Positions 5,250-11,699 of a stretch of DNA of 26,097 nt are shown here, in pieces (the stretch's first letter is position 1; every line of letters begins with the position of its first letter). The notes under the pieces are model-generated. The model saw nothing but the letters and a program-made list of their open reading frames with translations, searched no databases and was not told the DNA's origin. The stretch covers positions 1 to 26,097 of IMG/VR virus record IMGVR_UViG_3300009169_000084; one strand, written 5' to 3'. This stretch comes from a virus. The position numbers and the translations under genes were made by a program.

Positions 5250-5267
5250 TAGTAATTTTAGATTAAC

Positions 5268-5633
5268 TTAGTCGTAATCTAAAGCAATTATCAACTCTCC
5301 CGCTCGAGGAGAATTTACGATAATAATATTTCCGCCAACCTCAGAAGTTTCATAACCTACCCCAAGATTTTCTGGTTGTTTATCCAAAATCATTACTTCC
5401 GTGTCACCACCCCCACCATAAGGTGCAAGGGCGTATCCTGAACGTCCAATAGAATCTATAAATTCTAGCATTCCTTTTCTATCTCGTGAAGCAAAAACCT
5501 TATATTTTGTATCTGATTGAAGTAAGTAAATACCTCCTTTAAGACTTTGTATACCGACAGCAGAAAGATCACCAAGTTCAATAAAATCTTCAAGAGCATC
5601 AGCAATCTTTTTGAGTTCTCTAACTGGGTTCAC
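5268..5633 (-). CDS. Leader-family protein, 121 residues (GTG start)
   Basis: Reads MNPVRELKKIADALEDFIEL from a GTG start at 5633, with GAGGTG upstream. After the shared leader the body appears mainly beta: GIYLLQSDTKYKVFASRDR, then GYALAPYGGGGDTEVMILD and VGGNIIIVNSPRAGELIIAL. The Gly-rich turn YGGGG is notable. It shares no similarity with the other bodies. It is a complete cassette: ATAATTTACTAAT 45 bases upstream, leader, body, AAGACCAG hairpin downstream. The fold and the function of the body are unknown. Confidence 0.8.
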   Translation of the reverse strand: MNPVRELKKIADALEDFIELGDLSAVGIQSLKGGIYLLQSDTKYKVFASRDRKGMLEFIDSIGRSGYALAPYGGGGDTEVMILDKQPENLGVGYETSEVGGNIIIVNSPRAGELIIALDYD

Positions 5634-5678
5634 TTGTTCACCTCAAAAACAAAAACTAAATATATTTTTGAATAAAGT

Positions 5679-5691
5679 ATTAGTAAATTAT
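5679..5691 (-). promoter_or_regulatory. ATAATTCACTAAT-family motif (ATAATTTACTAAT)
   Basis: A one-base variant, 45 bases before the GTG of the leader gene. The bases after it (ACTTTAT...AAAAAT) also match the upstream regions of the leader genes at 1954 and 17868. It directly follows a terminator. Confidence 0.55.
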
Positions 5692-5695
5692 AAAA

Positions 5696-5728
5696 AATAT
5701 TAATATCATTGGAAATGATATTAATATT
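5696..5728 (-). terminator. Terminator, 15-bp stem followed by T-run
   Basis: Arms AATATTAATATCATT/AATGATATTAATATT with a 3-base loop, followed on the minus strand by TTTTTTATAA. It lies after the tRNA-like gene at 5732-5803. Confidence 0.7.
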
Positions 5729-5731
5729 CAT

Positions 5732-5803
5732 CTTTCTAAGTAGAAATTGAACCTGCAGCTTTGTGACTAAAACCACTTACTCTACCAATTAAGATATCGA
5801 AAA
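5732..5803 (-). tRNA. Degenerate tRNA, Lys-like
   Basis: Aligns with bacterial tRNA-Lys through AATTGGTAGAGTA and GCAGGTTCAATT. The anticodon stem GTGG/TCAC leaves only six loop bases (TTTTAG), where UUU would be the expected anticodon. The acceptor stem has a mismatch and two G-T pairs, and the T stem has a C-A mismatch. Probably decayed. Confidence 0.45.
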
Positions 5804-5845
5804 ATAAATTATATATTGTTTCACACGATTTAATTTAGCGTAATT

Positions 5846-6409
5846 TCACTTTTCACCAATCTGTGTATTATCGCTAAACAAAATAGACTTTGGCTCCCAA
5901 ATCACTTTCATATTTTCAAGAGATGTATTTCTTAATCTAACATGTTCGTCCATAAATTGATTAAAATCAATACTACCAATCCAGTCTATCTTAGCATTGG
6001 CATCTATTGAATCTGATATTGTTATTCTTAAAGAGGAAATTTCTGACCCAAATAAATCTGTAAATCGAATAACCCCAGTAAATGCTCTAATCTTTTTATT
6101 AGATAAATTCTGACAATCACATTTGAATAAAATACGATCATTCATCCGTCCTGCACGATAATTAGATTTATCAAACATCTTCTCAACAACTGTAACCATT
6201 ATAGTACGACGAAGTTCTTTTCCAAGATCCTCATGGCGTTTTTTGGCTTCCTGAGCAATTCTTTCTTCTTCAACGACTTCTTTCTTTTTATCTGCTTCCC
6301 ATTTCTTTTGTGTTTCAATTATTTCACCAAGAGTCTTTCCAGTAACAGATGTAGATTTACCTTGAAGTGATTTTTCCATACCATTACGAAAATTAAATGC
6401 TATTAACAT
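5846..6409 (-). CDS. Unknown protein with FxLYD-like beta domain, 187 residues
   Basis: Residues 25-75 are a charged, probably coiled-coil region (KKWEADKKKEVVEEERIAQE). Residues 85-187 form a beta-rich domain of a kind seen in bacterial exported proteins: FKCDCQNLSNKKIRAFTGVI, then FTDLFGSEISSLRI, then a conserved W in DWIGSIDFNQF and a final WEPKSILFSD. No signal peptide is visible. The frame remains open about 20 codons upstream of the ATG, up to a TAA, with convincing codons (EKEDYFEDLEDVHGLTFGE) but no ATG, GTG or TTG. The N-terminus may thus be truncated or use a rare start. GGCGAG precedes the ATG at 6409. Confidence 0.7.
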   Translation of the reverse strand: MLIAFNFRNGMEKSLQGKSTSVTGKTLGEIIETQKKWEADKKKEVVEEERIAQEAKKRHEDLGKELRRTIMVTVVEKMFDKSNYRAGRMNDRILFKCDCQNLSNKKIRAFTGVIRFTDLFGSEISSLRITISDSIDANAKIDWIGSIDFNQFMDEHVRLRNTSLENMKVIWEPKSILFSDNTQIGEK

Positions 6410-6487
6410 TCTGCACTCGCCGAATGTAAGTCCATGAACATCTTCTAGATCTTCGAAATAATCTTCTTTCTCTATTTTAATCTTTTA

Positions 6488-6560
6488 TGGACTCGATCGG
6501 ACTCGGACCGACTGCCTCCTGCTTGCAAAGCAGGCGCTCTCCCAGTTGAGCTACGAGCCC
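6488..6560 (-). tRNA. tRNA-Ala (UGC), copy 3
   Basis: Acceptor GGGCTCG/CGAGTCC with A73. Anticodon stem CCTGC/GCAGG around TTTGCAA gives UGC. Its body is the likely parent of the chimeric tRNA at 4681-4753. Confidence 0.92.
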
Positions 6561-6594
6561 ATCTTCTCTTAACGAATGAAACGAGCTTTAAGAC

Positions 6595-6849
6595 TCACTT
6601 AATAGTAAAAGGATCTTCGCCAATCTGAAAATTCTTAAAGTGTTTCATTCCCAGAAGACCAATTTCTTCTGGTTTCAAGCCATCTAAAGTTTGAATCTCT
6701 TCTTGATGTGTAATTCCTGGGCTACCATCTGGAGCTTGAGTGATCTTTAAACTTTCAATCAAATAAGAAATCTGTCCCTCTGCCAGATCTATACCGAGGA
6801 TCTTGGCGAATGAAGCAAAACCTTCCTGTGGCTTGTCGTTAGAGTTCAT
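6595..6849 (-). CDS. Unknown small protein, 84 residues
   Basis: Start set at the ATG at 6849 (MNSNDKPQEGFASFAKILGI), which has GGAGG five bases upstream; the TTG four codons earlier overlaps this site. The sequence alternates short helices and acidic loops (GITHQEEIQTLDGLKPEEIG). No Cys, no membrane segment, no recognised family. It follows the 6863-7201 gene by 13 bases and is probably co-transcribed. Confidence 0.75.
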   Translation of the reverse strand: MNSNDKPQEGFASFAKILGIDLAEGQISYLIESLKITQAPDGSPGITHQEEIQTLDGLKPEEIGLLGMKHFKNFQIGEDPFTIK

Positions 6850-6862
6850 ACCAACCTCCAAA

Positions 6863-7201
6863 CTAATAATGACTACCGGGCCTCCCTAACAATTCTTTAA
6901 GTAGCAAAATATCGCTACTTTGCCAACTAATTTCTACAGATCCACATGGCCCCCTACCTGGAGTACCCCTTGGACAGTCGACTCTAAGCCAAGAGGAACT
7001 TATAATAAAACTATCCGAAAATATGGCTATTGTACTGTATGAAGTAGGAATCTGTTTTCTGTTTTTCAAATAAGAAGTAATGGGATCTGAAATGCTGCTC
7101 TTTGCTTTTTCATAAAACTCAATATTTTCGCCATATCTCACATATGTATAAAATCCATCTTTTAATTCTGAAACTCTTAATTGCTTAACATTCTCATACA
7201 T
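6863..7201 (-). CDS. Unknown protein, 112 residues
   Basis: Starts MYENVKQLRVSELKDGFYTY behind a strong GGAGG. The first half has the rhythm of a small alpha/beta protein. Later segments (YSTIAIFSDSFIISSSWLRV) suggest beta strands, then comes a Pro/Gly-rich loop with two Cys (DCPRGTPGRGPCG). The C-terminus is EISWQSSDILLLKELLGRPG. I do not recognise it. It lies 29 bases downstream of tRNA-Leu. Confidence 0.75.
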   Translation of the reverse strand: MYENVKQLRVSELKDGFYTYVRYGENIEFYEKAKSSISDPITSYLKNRKQIPTSYSTIAIFSDSFIISSSWLRVDCPRGTPGRGPCGSVEISWQSSDILLLKELLGRPGSHY

Positions 7202-7230
7202 TTAACACCTCCAGTCTGATATTATATTAG

Positions 7231-7312
7231 TGCGCGAGAAGAGACTTGAACTCTTACACCTTACGGTACCAGATCCTAAGTCTGGCGCGTATGCCAATTC
7301 CGCCACTCGCGC
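7231..7312 (-). tRNA. tRNA-Leu (UAG)
   Basis: Class II tRNA. Acceptor GCGCGAG/CTCGCGC with A73. Anticodon stem CCAGA/TCTGG around CTTAGGA gives UAG. The variable arm is long. The first G of the tRNA is the last base of the HNH gene stop codon. Confidence 0.93.
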
Positions 7313-7602
7313 TACTTCTTCTTTTTCTTCTCCTTAAAGCAAACACTAAAATCTTTCTTTTTCCTGACCCACTTAATCCAAGTTTGTATTTGTGGGTGTT
7401 CTCTAATCGCTTGTAGCGTGTCTAACTCTAATTTTAAAACATTGTTATCAAATAACTGATGTAATGTGTCACCACAATTACAACAAACTAAAATAGATTC
7501 TTTACCATCCTTGCTCTTAGGCACTAAATGATGTTTTTCTTGATAATGTGGCGGAGTTGAGCGCCCACAAATAGCGCATATAGTATTTTCTGTTGTTTGC
7601 AT
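7312..7602 (-). CDS. HNH-type protein, 96 residues
   Basis: Motifs in order: CAICGR (residues 9-14), then EKHHLVPKSKDGKE with the paired His, then VCCNCGDTLHQLF with a CxxC and the final His. This CxxC-HH-CxxC-H order is that of a compact zinc-stabilised HNH domain, known from small phage and bacterial proteins with DNA nicking or cleaving activity. The rest (LDTLQAIREHPQIQTWIKWV) is helical and ends in a run of Lys. The stop TAG overlaps tRNA-Leu by one base. A TAAACA/TAAAAT promoter-like element lies about 20 bases upstream. It may act as a homing or recombination nuclease; activity is unproven. Confidence 0.8.
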   Translation of the reverse strand: MQTTENTICAICGRSTPPHYQEKHHLVPKSKDGKESILVCCNCGDTLHQLFDNNVLKLELDTLQAIREHPQIQTWIKWVRKKKDFSVCFKEKKKKK

Positions 7603-7623
7603 CTTATTTCTCTAAACTTGCTT

Positions 7624-7652
7624 ATTTTACAAGAAGCAAAAAAGAATGTTTA
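7624..7652 (-). promoter_or_regulatory. Putative promoter (TAAACA, 17 bp, TAAAAT)
   Basis: TAAACA at 7652-7647 and TAAAAT at 7629-7624, 17 bases apart. It directly abuts the 3' end of tRNA-Asp and precedes the HNH gene. The spacer differs from the copies at 90 and 5010, so conservation of the boxes and distance is informative. Confidence 0.5.
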
Positions 7653-7726
7653 CGGAAGCGACGGGACTTGAACCCGCAATCTCTGGATTGACAATCCAGC
7701 ACGTTAACCAATTACGCTACGCCTCC
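7653..7726 (-). tRNA. tRNA-Asp (GUC)
   Basis: Acceptor GGAGGCG/CGCTTCC with G73. Anticodon stem CTGGA/TCCAG around TTGTCAA gives GUC. Confidence 0.93.
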
Positions 7727-7731
7727 ATAAA

Positions 7732-7841
7732 CAGGGTGAGGATTTTAAACCTTCACCCTGAGAGTGTTAAGTGTTACTGATCAAGCCTGTGACCCTCAGA
7801 TCACGTTTGGCTAAACTCAAATTATCAAAGATCAAATCTTA
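7732..7841 (-). other. Structured spacer between tRNA-Trp and tRNA-Asp
   Basis: A stretch of about 110 bases without a gene. It holds a hairpin CAGGGTGA/TCACCCTG (extended by GG/CC, 7732-7760), just before tRNA-Asp, and a second one with GTGA/TCAC and AGCC/GGCT arms (7784-7812). It could be a processing signal, a weak terminator or a small stable RNA. Confidence 0.45.
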
Positions 7842-7913
7842 CGGGCTGGCCGCGACTTGAACGCGGAGCACCGGCTTTGGAGACCAGCATGTTGCCAATT
7901 ACACCACCAGCCC
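7842..7913 (-). tRNA. tRNA-Trp (CCA)
   Basis: Acceptor GGGCTGG/CCAGCCC with G73, typical of Trp. Anticodon stem CTGGT/GCCGG (two G-T pairs) around CTCCAAA gives CCA. Confidence 0.93.
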
Positions 7914-7919
7914 ATTTGA

Positions 7920-7990
7920 AGCAGGTGGAGGGAATCGGACCCTCGTCTCCAGGTTGGAGGCCTGGAATGCTACCATTGAACCACACCTGC
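7920..7990 (-). tRNA. tRNA-Gly (UCC) with C33
   Basis: Acceptor GCAGGTG/CACCTGC with T73, as expected for Gly. Anticodon stem CCAGG/CCTGG around CCTCCAA gives UCC, but position 33, almost always U, is C. It is the first tRNA after the structured leader at 8016-8215. Confidence 0.88.
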
Positions 7991-8015
7991 GCATTTCCAT
8001 GATCAACACCTAAAT

Positions 8016-8215
8016 AAAAAACCCCTTAAACCTTTTGGGCTTAAGAGGTCTCTAAAATTTTGAACTTCTTGCTGACCTCTTACGGCCCAAGCAGCTGTTC
8101 ATTGGTATAATCGATACCAATGAACGCTGATGTTCCACAATTAGCTTGTGGGCACCAACTTATTGCTGCGAGATGTAAGAAGTCTCTTTGCATTTAAATA
8201 GATCTACCTATTACC
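8016..8215 (-). ncRNA. Structured RNA / attenuator-like leader before tRNA-Gly
   Basis: About 200 gene-poor bases with strong folding potential. Stems in plus-strand positions are: 8092-8108 with 8114-8129 (16 bp, one bulge); 8135-8140 with 8146-8151; and 8035-8050 with 8074-8090 (15 bp, small internal loop). The loop of the third stem (8064-8072) can pair for nine bases with 8175-8183, forming a pseudoknot. On the minus strand the arm at 8048-8041 (CCTCTTAA) can instead pair with TTAAGGGG (8029-8022), which is followed by TTTTTT: an intrinsic terminator that excludes the third stem. The layout resembles an attenuator or riboswitch ahead of the tRNA-Gly/Trp/Asp run, or a separate small RNA with its own terminator. 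Confidence 0.55.
8080..8193 (-). CDS. Possible 37-residue leader peptide or small protein
   Basis: ATG at 8193, reading MQRDFLHLAAISWCPQANCG, then TSAFIGIDYTNEQLLGP and TAA at 8080-8082. Residue composition is protein-like, with a CPxxxxC pair. An AGGTAG lies 12 bases upstream, which is far for a ribosome site. The ORF overlaps the 16-bp hairpin, which argues for RNA structure rather than coding. Its stop lies in the arm that would block the terminator, so translation could in principle control it. Confidence 0.35.
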   Translation of the reverse strand: MQRDFLHLAAISWCPQANCGTSAFIGIDYTNEQLLGP

Positions 8216-8221
8216 ACTTTA

Positions 8222-8250
8222 ATTATACAAAAATTTAAAAATAAATTTAC
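8222..8250 (-). promoter_or_regulatory. Putative promoter (GTAAAT, 17 bp, TATAAT)
   Basis: A perfect TATAAT (8227-8222) with GTAAAT (8250-8245) 17 bases upstream, just before the structured RNA on the minus strand. The -35-like box resembles the GTAAAC of the other putative promoters. Confidence 0.5.
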
Positions 8251-8300
8251 TAATTTTCTAGGAAATTTATAGATTATTTCTGGATTTTAGGGTTTGATCA

Positions 8301-8339
8301 AAAATAAAACTCAAACTTTTTAAGTTTGAGTTTTATTTT
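8301..8339 (-). terminator. Strong terminator after the sheath gene
   Basis: A perfect 18-bp stem (arms AAAATAAAACTCAAACTT and its complement) with a 3-base loop, followed by T-rich sequence. It is A-start/T-end symmetric, so it may act on both strands. It closes the late operon. Confidence 0.85.
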
Positions 8340-8378
8340 TTAAAAATTTGTGTCTAGGTTTATACGTTTTTAACTCGA

Positions 8379-11147
8379 TTATAGCCTACTGCGCAGGTTA
8401 AACGTTATGACCACCCAGTTCAAAGGAAAGATTGGACGATAGAAAGCCTCCACCACAGGAGTTGTTGCATCACCCGCTGGGTCAATTGTGGCACTAACTC
8501 CCTTATACTCACCAATGATCTCCGCTTGTACCAGCATTTTCAATGTATTTGCTAACGCTGTCTCAATATCCCCAAGCACTGTATTTAGGAACTTAATTCC
8601 AACGAATCTCTTCAAATTAAATCTGGCAACTTGCTGAACATAATCAGAAATCGCTGTAACCGAAGGAGTACGCGTCAACACATTGTCCATATTCGTTGTT
8701 AAAGATTGCCTAATCACCAAGTTTGGATCAAGATCAGCAATTACAGTTAAACCAGATACAGCGCACTGATTTTGTTCAACCGAATCAAGTTCTCTAGTTA
8801 ATCTCTTAAACCCAACTAATAACTTATTTGTCATCGGTGTTGCAACATCATATTGCGGTGCAACATTTAAACCAGTAAAAGCTGCTGCCAAGAAAGTTCC
8901 GTCTATTGCATACTCTTGCTCAGAGCCATACTCATCAATTAAACCAATAATTACGCCATCTGGATATAAACCCCACATACGATTGGAATAAGTATTGCGA
9001 GCAACAAGCTGTGCAGTTTCTGGTGTAGTCCCTAAACCAAAACCAAATACACCAACCCGCTCTGCGCGGTATCTAATAGAGCTCATTTTTTCAACATGAG
9101 CTTTTAAAGCAGATCGAACTGTATCATCTGTTGTCAAGGGCAAAATAAAATTGGGATTATAAATTCGCTGTATTGGTTTCTCCAAATCAGTTAGTGCTGC
9201 GATATAACTTGCAGCTGATGCATATTCTTCACCAGGCTCTTTAAGTACCTGGCAAAGACCGACAGCAACTGCCCCATTCTGGAAAGCTAAATAAGCCGCT
9301 AATGTCAACTCATTCTTAGTATCTAGCGTTCCAAAATCTCGCTCAACATCTTTAAAGCGTGAATATAACTTACAGCTATAGTCTGTCTTAGCATAGGTAT
9401 ATGTGACATAATAGAAATCACCAATCGCTGGCTCATTACCTGATTTATCATAAGTGCAAAGTACTGCTGTATCGCCAACCCCAACATCCGTTGTATTTGT
9501 AACAGTTGTTCTTAAACCGGATATTGATAAGATCGGCTGAACACTTGTAGTATGAAGAGCAACCGTCTCGAACTGTAATGTATCACCAACTTGATAGGTA
9601 ACTGTCGAACCTTGTCTAACTGTAAATCTAATACCTGTAACACCGTCAATATATGTCTTTTCTAGCTCACCTGTACCGGCTGAACCACTTGGTGCTAATG
9701 AAGAAGCAACGCTATAGGTCGTTGAAGAATCAAATGTGACGGTTACCACTTCAACTGGCGAATACCCAGGTATTGTCTGTAAGTCTGCAAATGACGTCGG
9801 AATAGCATCTAGCCCAGTCGGCCACCTTACACCCTCTGTCGCAAAATCTGGGTCTGCAACATGGTCTTGAGATATGTTGTGTCTTAGGTAATTTGCTGCG
9901 CCATGGTCGCGGCTTGCGATTGTATATGTACCAACACCAGTAACACCTGGCGTTACAACAGTTAAAGTGTAACAATCATCCGCCAATAGATTGTAATAAT
10001 ATGTGGCATAAACTTTGTGTCCAACAGGTGGCGGAGTTAGTAGAGTTACAGTCTTTGCACTACCATCAAGATGTATTACATCAACTGCACCAGCATTAAA
10101 AGCATTAACAGCACTTGTTCCTGTAAATACTCTAATATTTGCAATATCATCAGTAACTTTATCGCGACCACCACCATCTACTGGTTCTCTTGAAAGAGTA
10201 AAAGTCTTTAAAATACCGTTACCTGTCCCGATTGGGTCCATGTACAGAGCATTATCTACAAGGAGTCTTGAAATTTGTGTTGAGTCAAAATATTCAGAAC
10301 CAGGAGTATTTGTTCCAGTCAATAATGTAGCAGCTGCTCCCCACTCAATTTCATCATTTATTAGAACGAAATCAACGCCCTCAATGAAATCTGAGGAATC
10401 AGGTGAATAACCAACTCGTGTAATTGAAAGAGCACCCTGATTATATAAATCATCCCCGGTATCCTGATATCTATTGTAATAATAAGTAACAGTAAATGTT
10501 GCACCAAGAGTTGGTGCAGTAGTCATTTCAATTAAACCACTAACGCCAGAAAGAGATTTAGCAACAACTGTAGAACCATTTACTTTTACAATAATCTTTG
10601 TAACATCATTTGTAATAATTCCGCCACCAGAACCATCAACAACTGGCACATAAAAAACTTTAAAAATTTTATTTGTGCCGTCTACTTGATCTGAAAGATC
10701 TTCATCTGTTCGAAGAGTATCTGTCCGGTTATAATAATAAGTACAAAGGACTACTGCACCAGCCGCTGGGGCCGAGTCCAAATAAACTTTACCCGTTGAA
10801 CCAGTAACTGCAGATACACCGACTGGTTGACCGTCAACTAAAACTGTTATATCCCTTGGATTTGTGGTCACCTGACCCTGCCCAGTACCTGTAACAATGG
10901 GATAATTTGTAACAGTAAAATCTCTATTCAAACCAGTAAAATGTGCTGACTCATTTTCTTTAGCAATTAAATTGTCAGCAACTGAAGAAGAGCCTCTAAA
11001 CAACTCATCAGTTGCGTCAAGTGTTTCGCTTCCAACACCAATAAATACTGGGAAACGAATAGCACCAGTGAAACTAGGAGTTGTTTGATCTGTTAACGTT
11101 CTAGTATATGCACCTGGAGGGGCATATGATGTAAAAGGACCAACCAC
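8379..11147 (-). CDS. Contractile tail sheath protein, 922 residues
   Basis: The start is GTG at 11147, with AGGAGG upstream. The N-terminus (TSYAPPGAYTRTLTDQ) carries the PGxYTRT signature of myovirus sheath proteins. The C-terminal third is the conserved sheath core: IYNPNFILPLTT, then RYRAERVGVFGFG, SNRMWGLYPDG, a stretch near VQQVARFNLKRFVG and the ending NWVVITFNLRSRL. At 922 residues it is longer than T4 gp18 (659). The extra length includes at least three copies of a beta module ending in TYYYN, at about residues 76-140, 158-225 and 313-386, probably decorating the outside of the tail. It is the last gene of the operon and is followed by a strong terminator. The product forms the contractile tube around the tail. 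Confidence 0.93.
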   Translation of the reverse strand: MVGPFTSYAPPGAYTRTLTDQTTPSFTGAIRFPVFIGVGSETLDATDELFRGSSSVADNLIAKENESAHFTGLNRDFTVTNYPIVTGTGQGQVTTNPRDITVLVDGQPVGVSAVTGSTGKVYLDSAPAAGAVVLCTYYYNRTDTLRTDEDLSDQVDGTNKIFKVFYVPVVDGSGGGIITNDVTKIIVKVNGSTVVAKSLSGVSGLIEMTTAPTLGATFTVTYYYNRYQDTGDDLYNQGALSITRVGYSPDSSDFIEGVDFVLINDEIEWGAAATLLTGTNTPGSEYFDSTQISRLLVDNALYMDPIGTGNGILKTFTLSREPVDGGGRDKVTDDIANIRVFTGTSAVNAFNAGAVDVIHLDGSAKTVTLLTPPPVGHKVYATYYYNLLADDCYTLTVVTPGVTGVGTYTIASRDHGAANYLRHNISQDHVADPDFATEGVRWPTGLDAIPTSFADLQTIPGYSPVEVVTVTFDSSTTYSVASSLAPSGSAGTGELEKTYIDGVTGIRFTVRQGSTVTYQVGDTLQFETVALHTTSVQPILSISGLRTTVTNTTDVGVGDTAVLCTYDKSGNEPAIGDFYYVTYTYAKTDYSCKLYSRFKDVERDFGTLDTKNELTLAAYLAFQNGAVAVGLCQVLKEPGEEYASAASYIAALTDLEKPIQRIYNPNFILPLTTDDTVRSALKAHVEKMSSIRYRAERVGVFGFGLGTTPETAQLVARNTYSNRMWGLYPDGVIIGLIDEYGSEQEYAIDGTFLAAAFTGLNVAPQYDVATPMTNKLLVGFKRLTRELDSVEQNQCAVSGLTVIADLDPNLVIRQSLTTNMDNVLTRTPSVTAISDYVQQVARFNLKRFVGIKFLNTVLGDIETALANTLKMLVQAEIIGEYKGVSATIDPAGDATTPVVEAFYRPIFPLNWVVITFNLRSRL

Positions 11148-11222
11148 ATCTGCCTCCTACTTTTCAAAGTAACGTTCAAAGTTATTCTGTATGTATTTTT
11201 GAATTAGTACATTATTAGACAA

Positions 11223-11687
11223 TCACTTCCCATCATCAAACTGAGATAAACCCTGAGCTTCCCTTTTTTTACGGTGTGTTTGTAATGCTGTATCAAATTC
11301 ATTAAGCATTTTCTTTCGGCTACCTGTAAGCTTAGGGTCATTAATAGGTTGATATTCAATCACACCATTATCCCCTGTAGAAACTCGTTTTAATTTTGCT
11401 TCTTTCGCTGCTTCACGAAATTCCTTCTTCTCACGTTCTCGTTCTTCAAAAACTGGTCTAATTTTCTTCTCAATTGTTTCGCCAATACGATGATCTATCT
11501 CTTTATCAGAGGTTGTTGGGTTATCCTGATATGGTGTTGAACTATGAATAACTGGAGGTGCCATTTGTGAGATAATTTTACTACATTCTTTCTTACAAAT
11601 TGGGCAATCAAAAGTAATGGTACCTACTGGAACAAGGCGCTCGAAAATAGCAACACAATCATTGCATTTAAATTCATATAATGGCAT
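11223..11687 (-). CDS. FmdB-type zinc-ribbon protein, 154 residues
   Basis: The N-terminus MPLYEFKCNDCVAIFERLVP followed by DCPICKKECSKII is the FmdB zinc-ribbon pattern, with Cys8, Cys11, Cys28, Cys31 and a fifth Cys at 35. The family was named after a putative formamidase regulator, but many phages carry such ribbons within structural gene clusters. The rest is a long charged helix (EEREREKKEFREAAKEAKLK) with a basic C-terminus. It lies 75 bases upstream of the sheath start and 12 bases after the 480-residue gene. A role in late gene expression or as a small virion part is possible; neither is shown. Confidence 0.8.
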   Translation of the reverse strand: MPLYEFKCNDCVAIFERLVPVGTITFDCPICKKECSKIISQMAPPVIHSSTPYQDNPTTSDKEIDHRIGETIEKKIRPVFEEREREKKEFREAAKEAKLKRVSTGDNGVIEYQPINDPKLTGSRKKMLNEFDTALQTHRKKREAQGLSQFDDGK

Positions 11688-11699
11688 GTGTTCTCTCCT

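Noticed and set aside
8016-8215. tmRNA, RNase P RNA or group I intron
   Set aside because: I could not find the tRNA-like ends, the conserved RNase P core or intron core elements; the stems are of another layout.
8243-8254. Another plus-strand copy of the ATAATTCACTAAT motif (AAATTTACTAAT)
   Set aside because: Poor match in a very AT-rich stretch, with no gene or terminator unit downstream on the plus strand.
9751-9975. Minus-strand ORF of 74 codons rich in Cys and Trp
   Set aside because: An out-of-frame reading within the sheath gene, without a start signal.
10015-10410. Plus-strand ORF of 131 codons
   Set aside because: It lies wholly inside the sheath gene on the other strand, has no ribosome site and no protein-like pattern.
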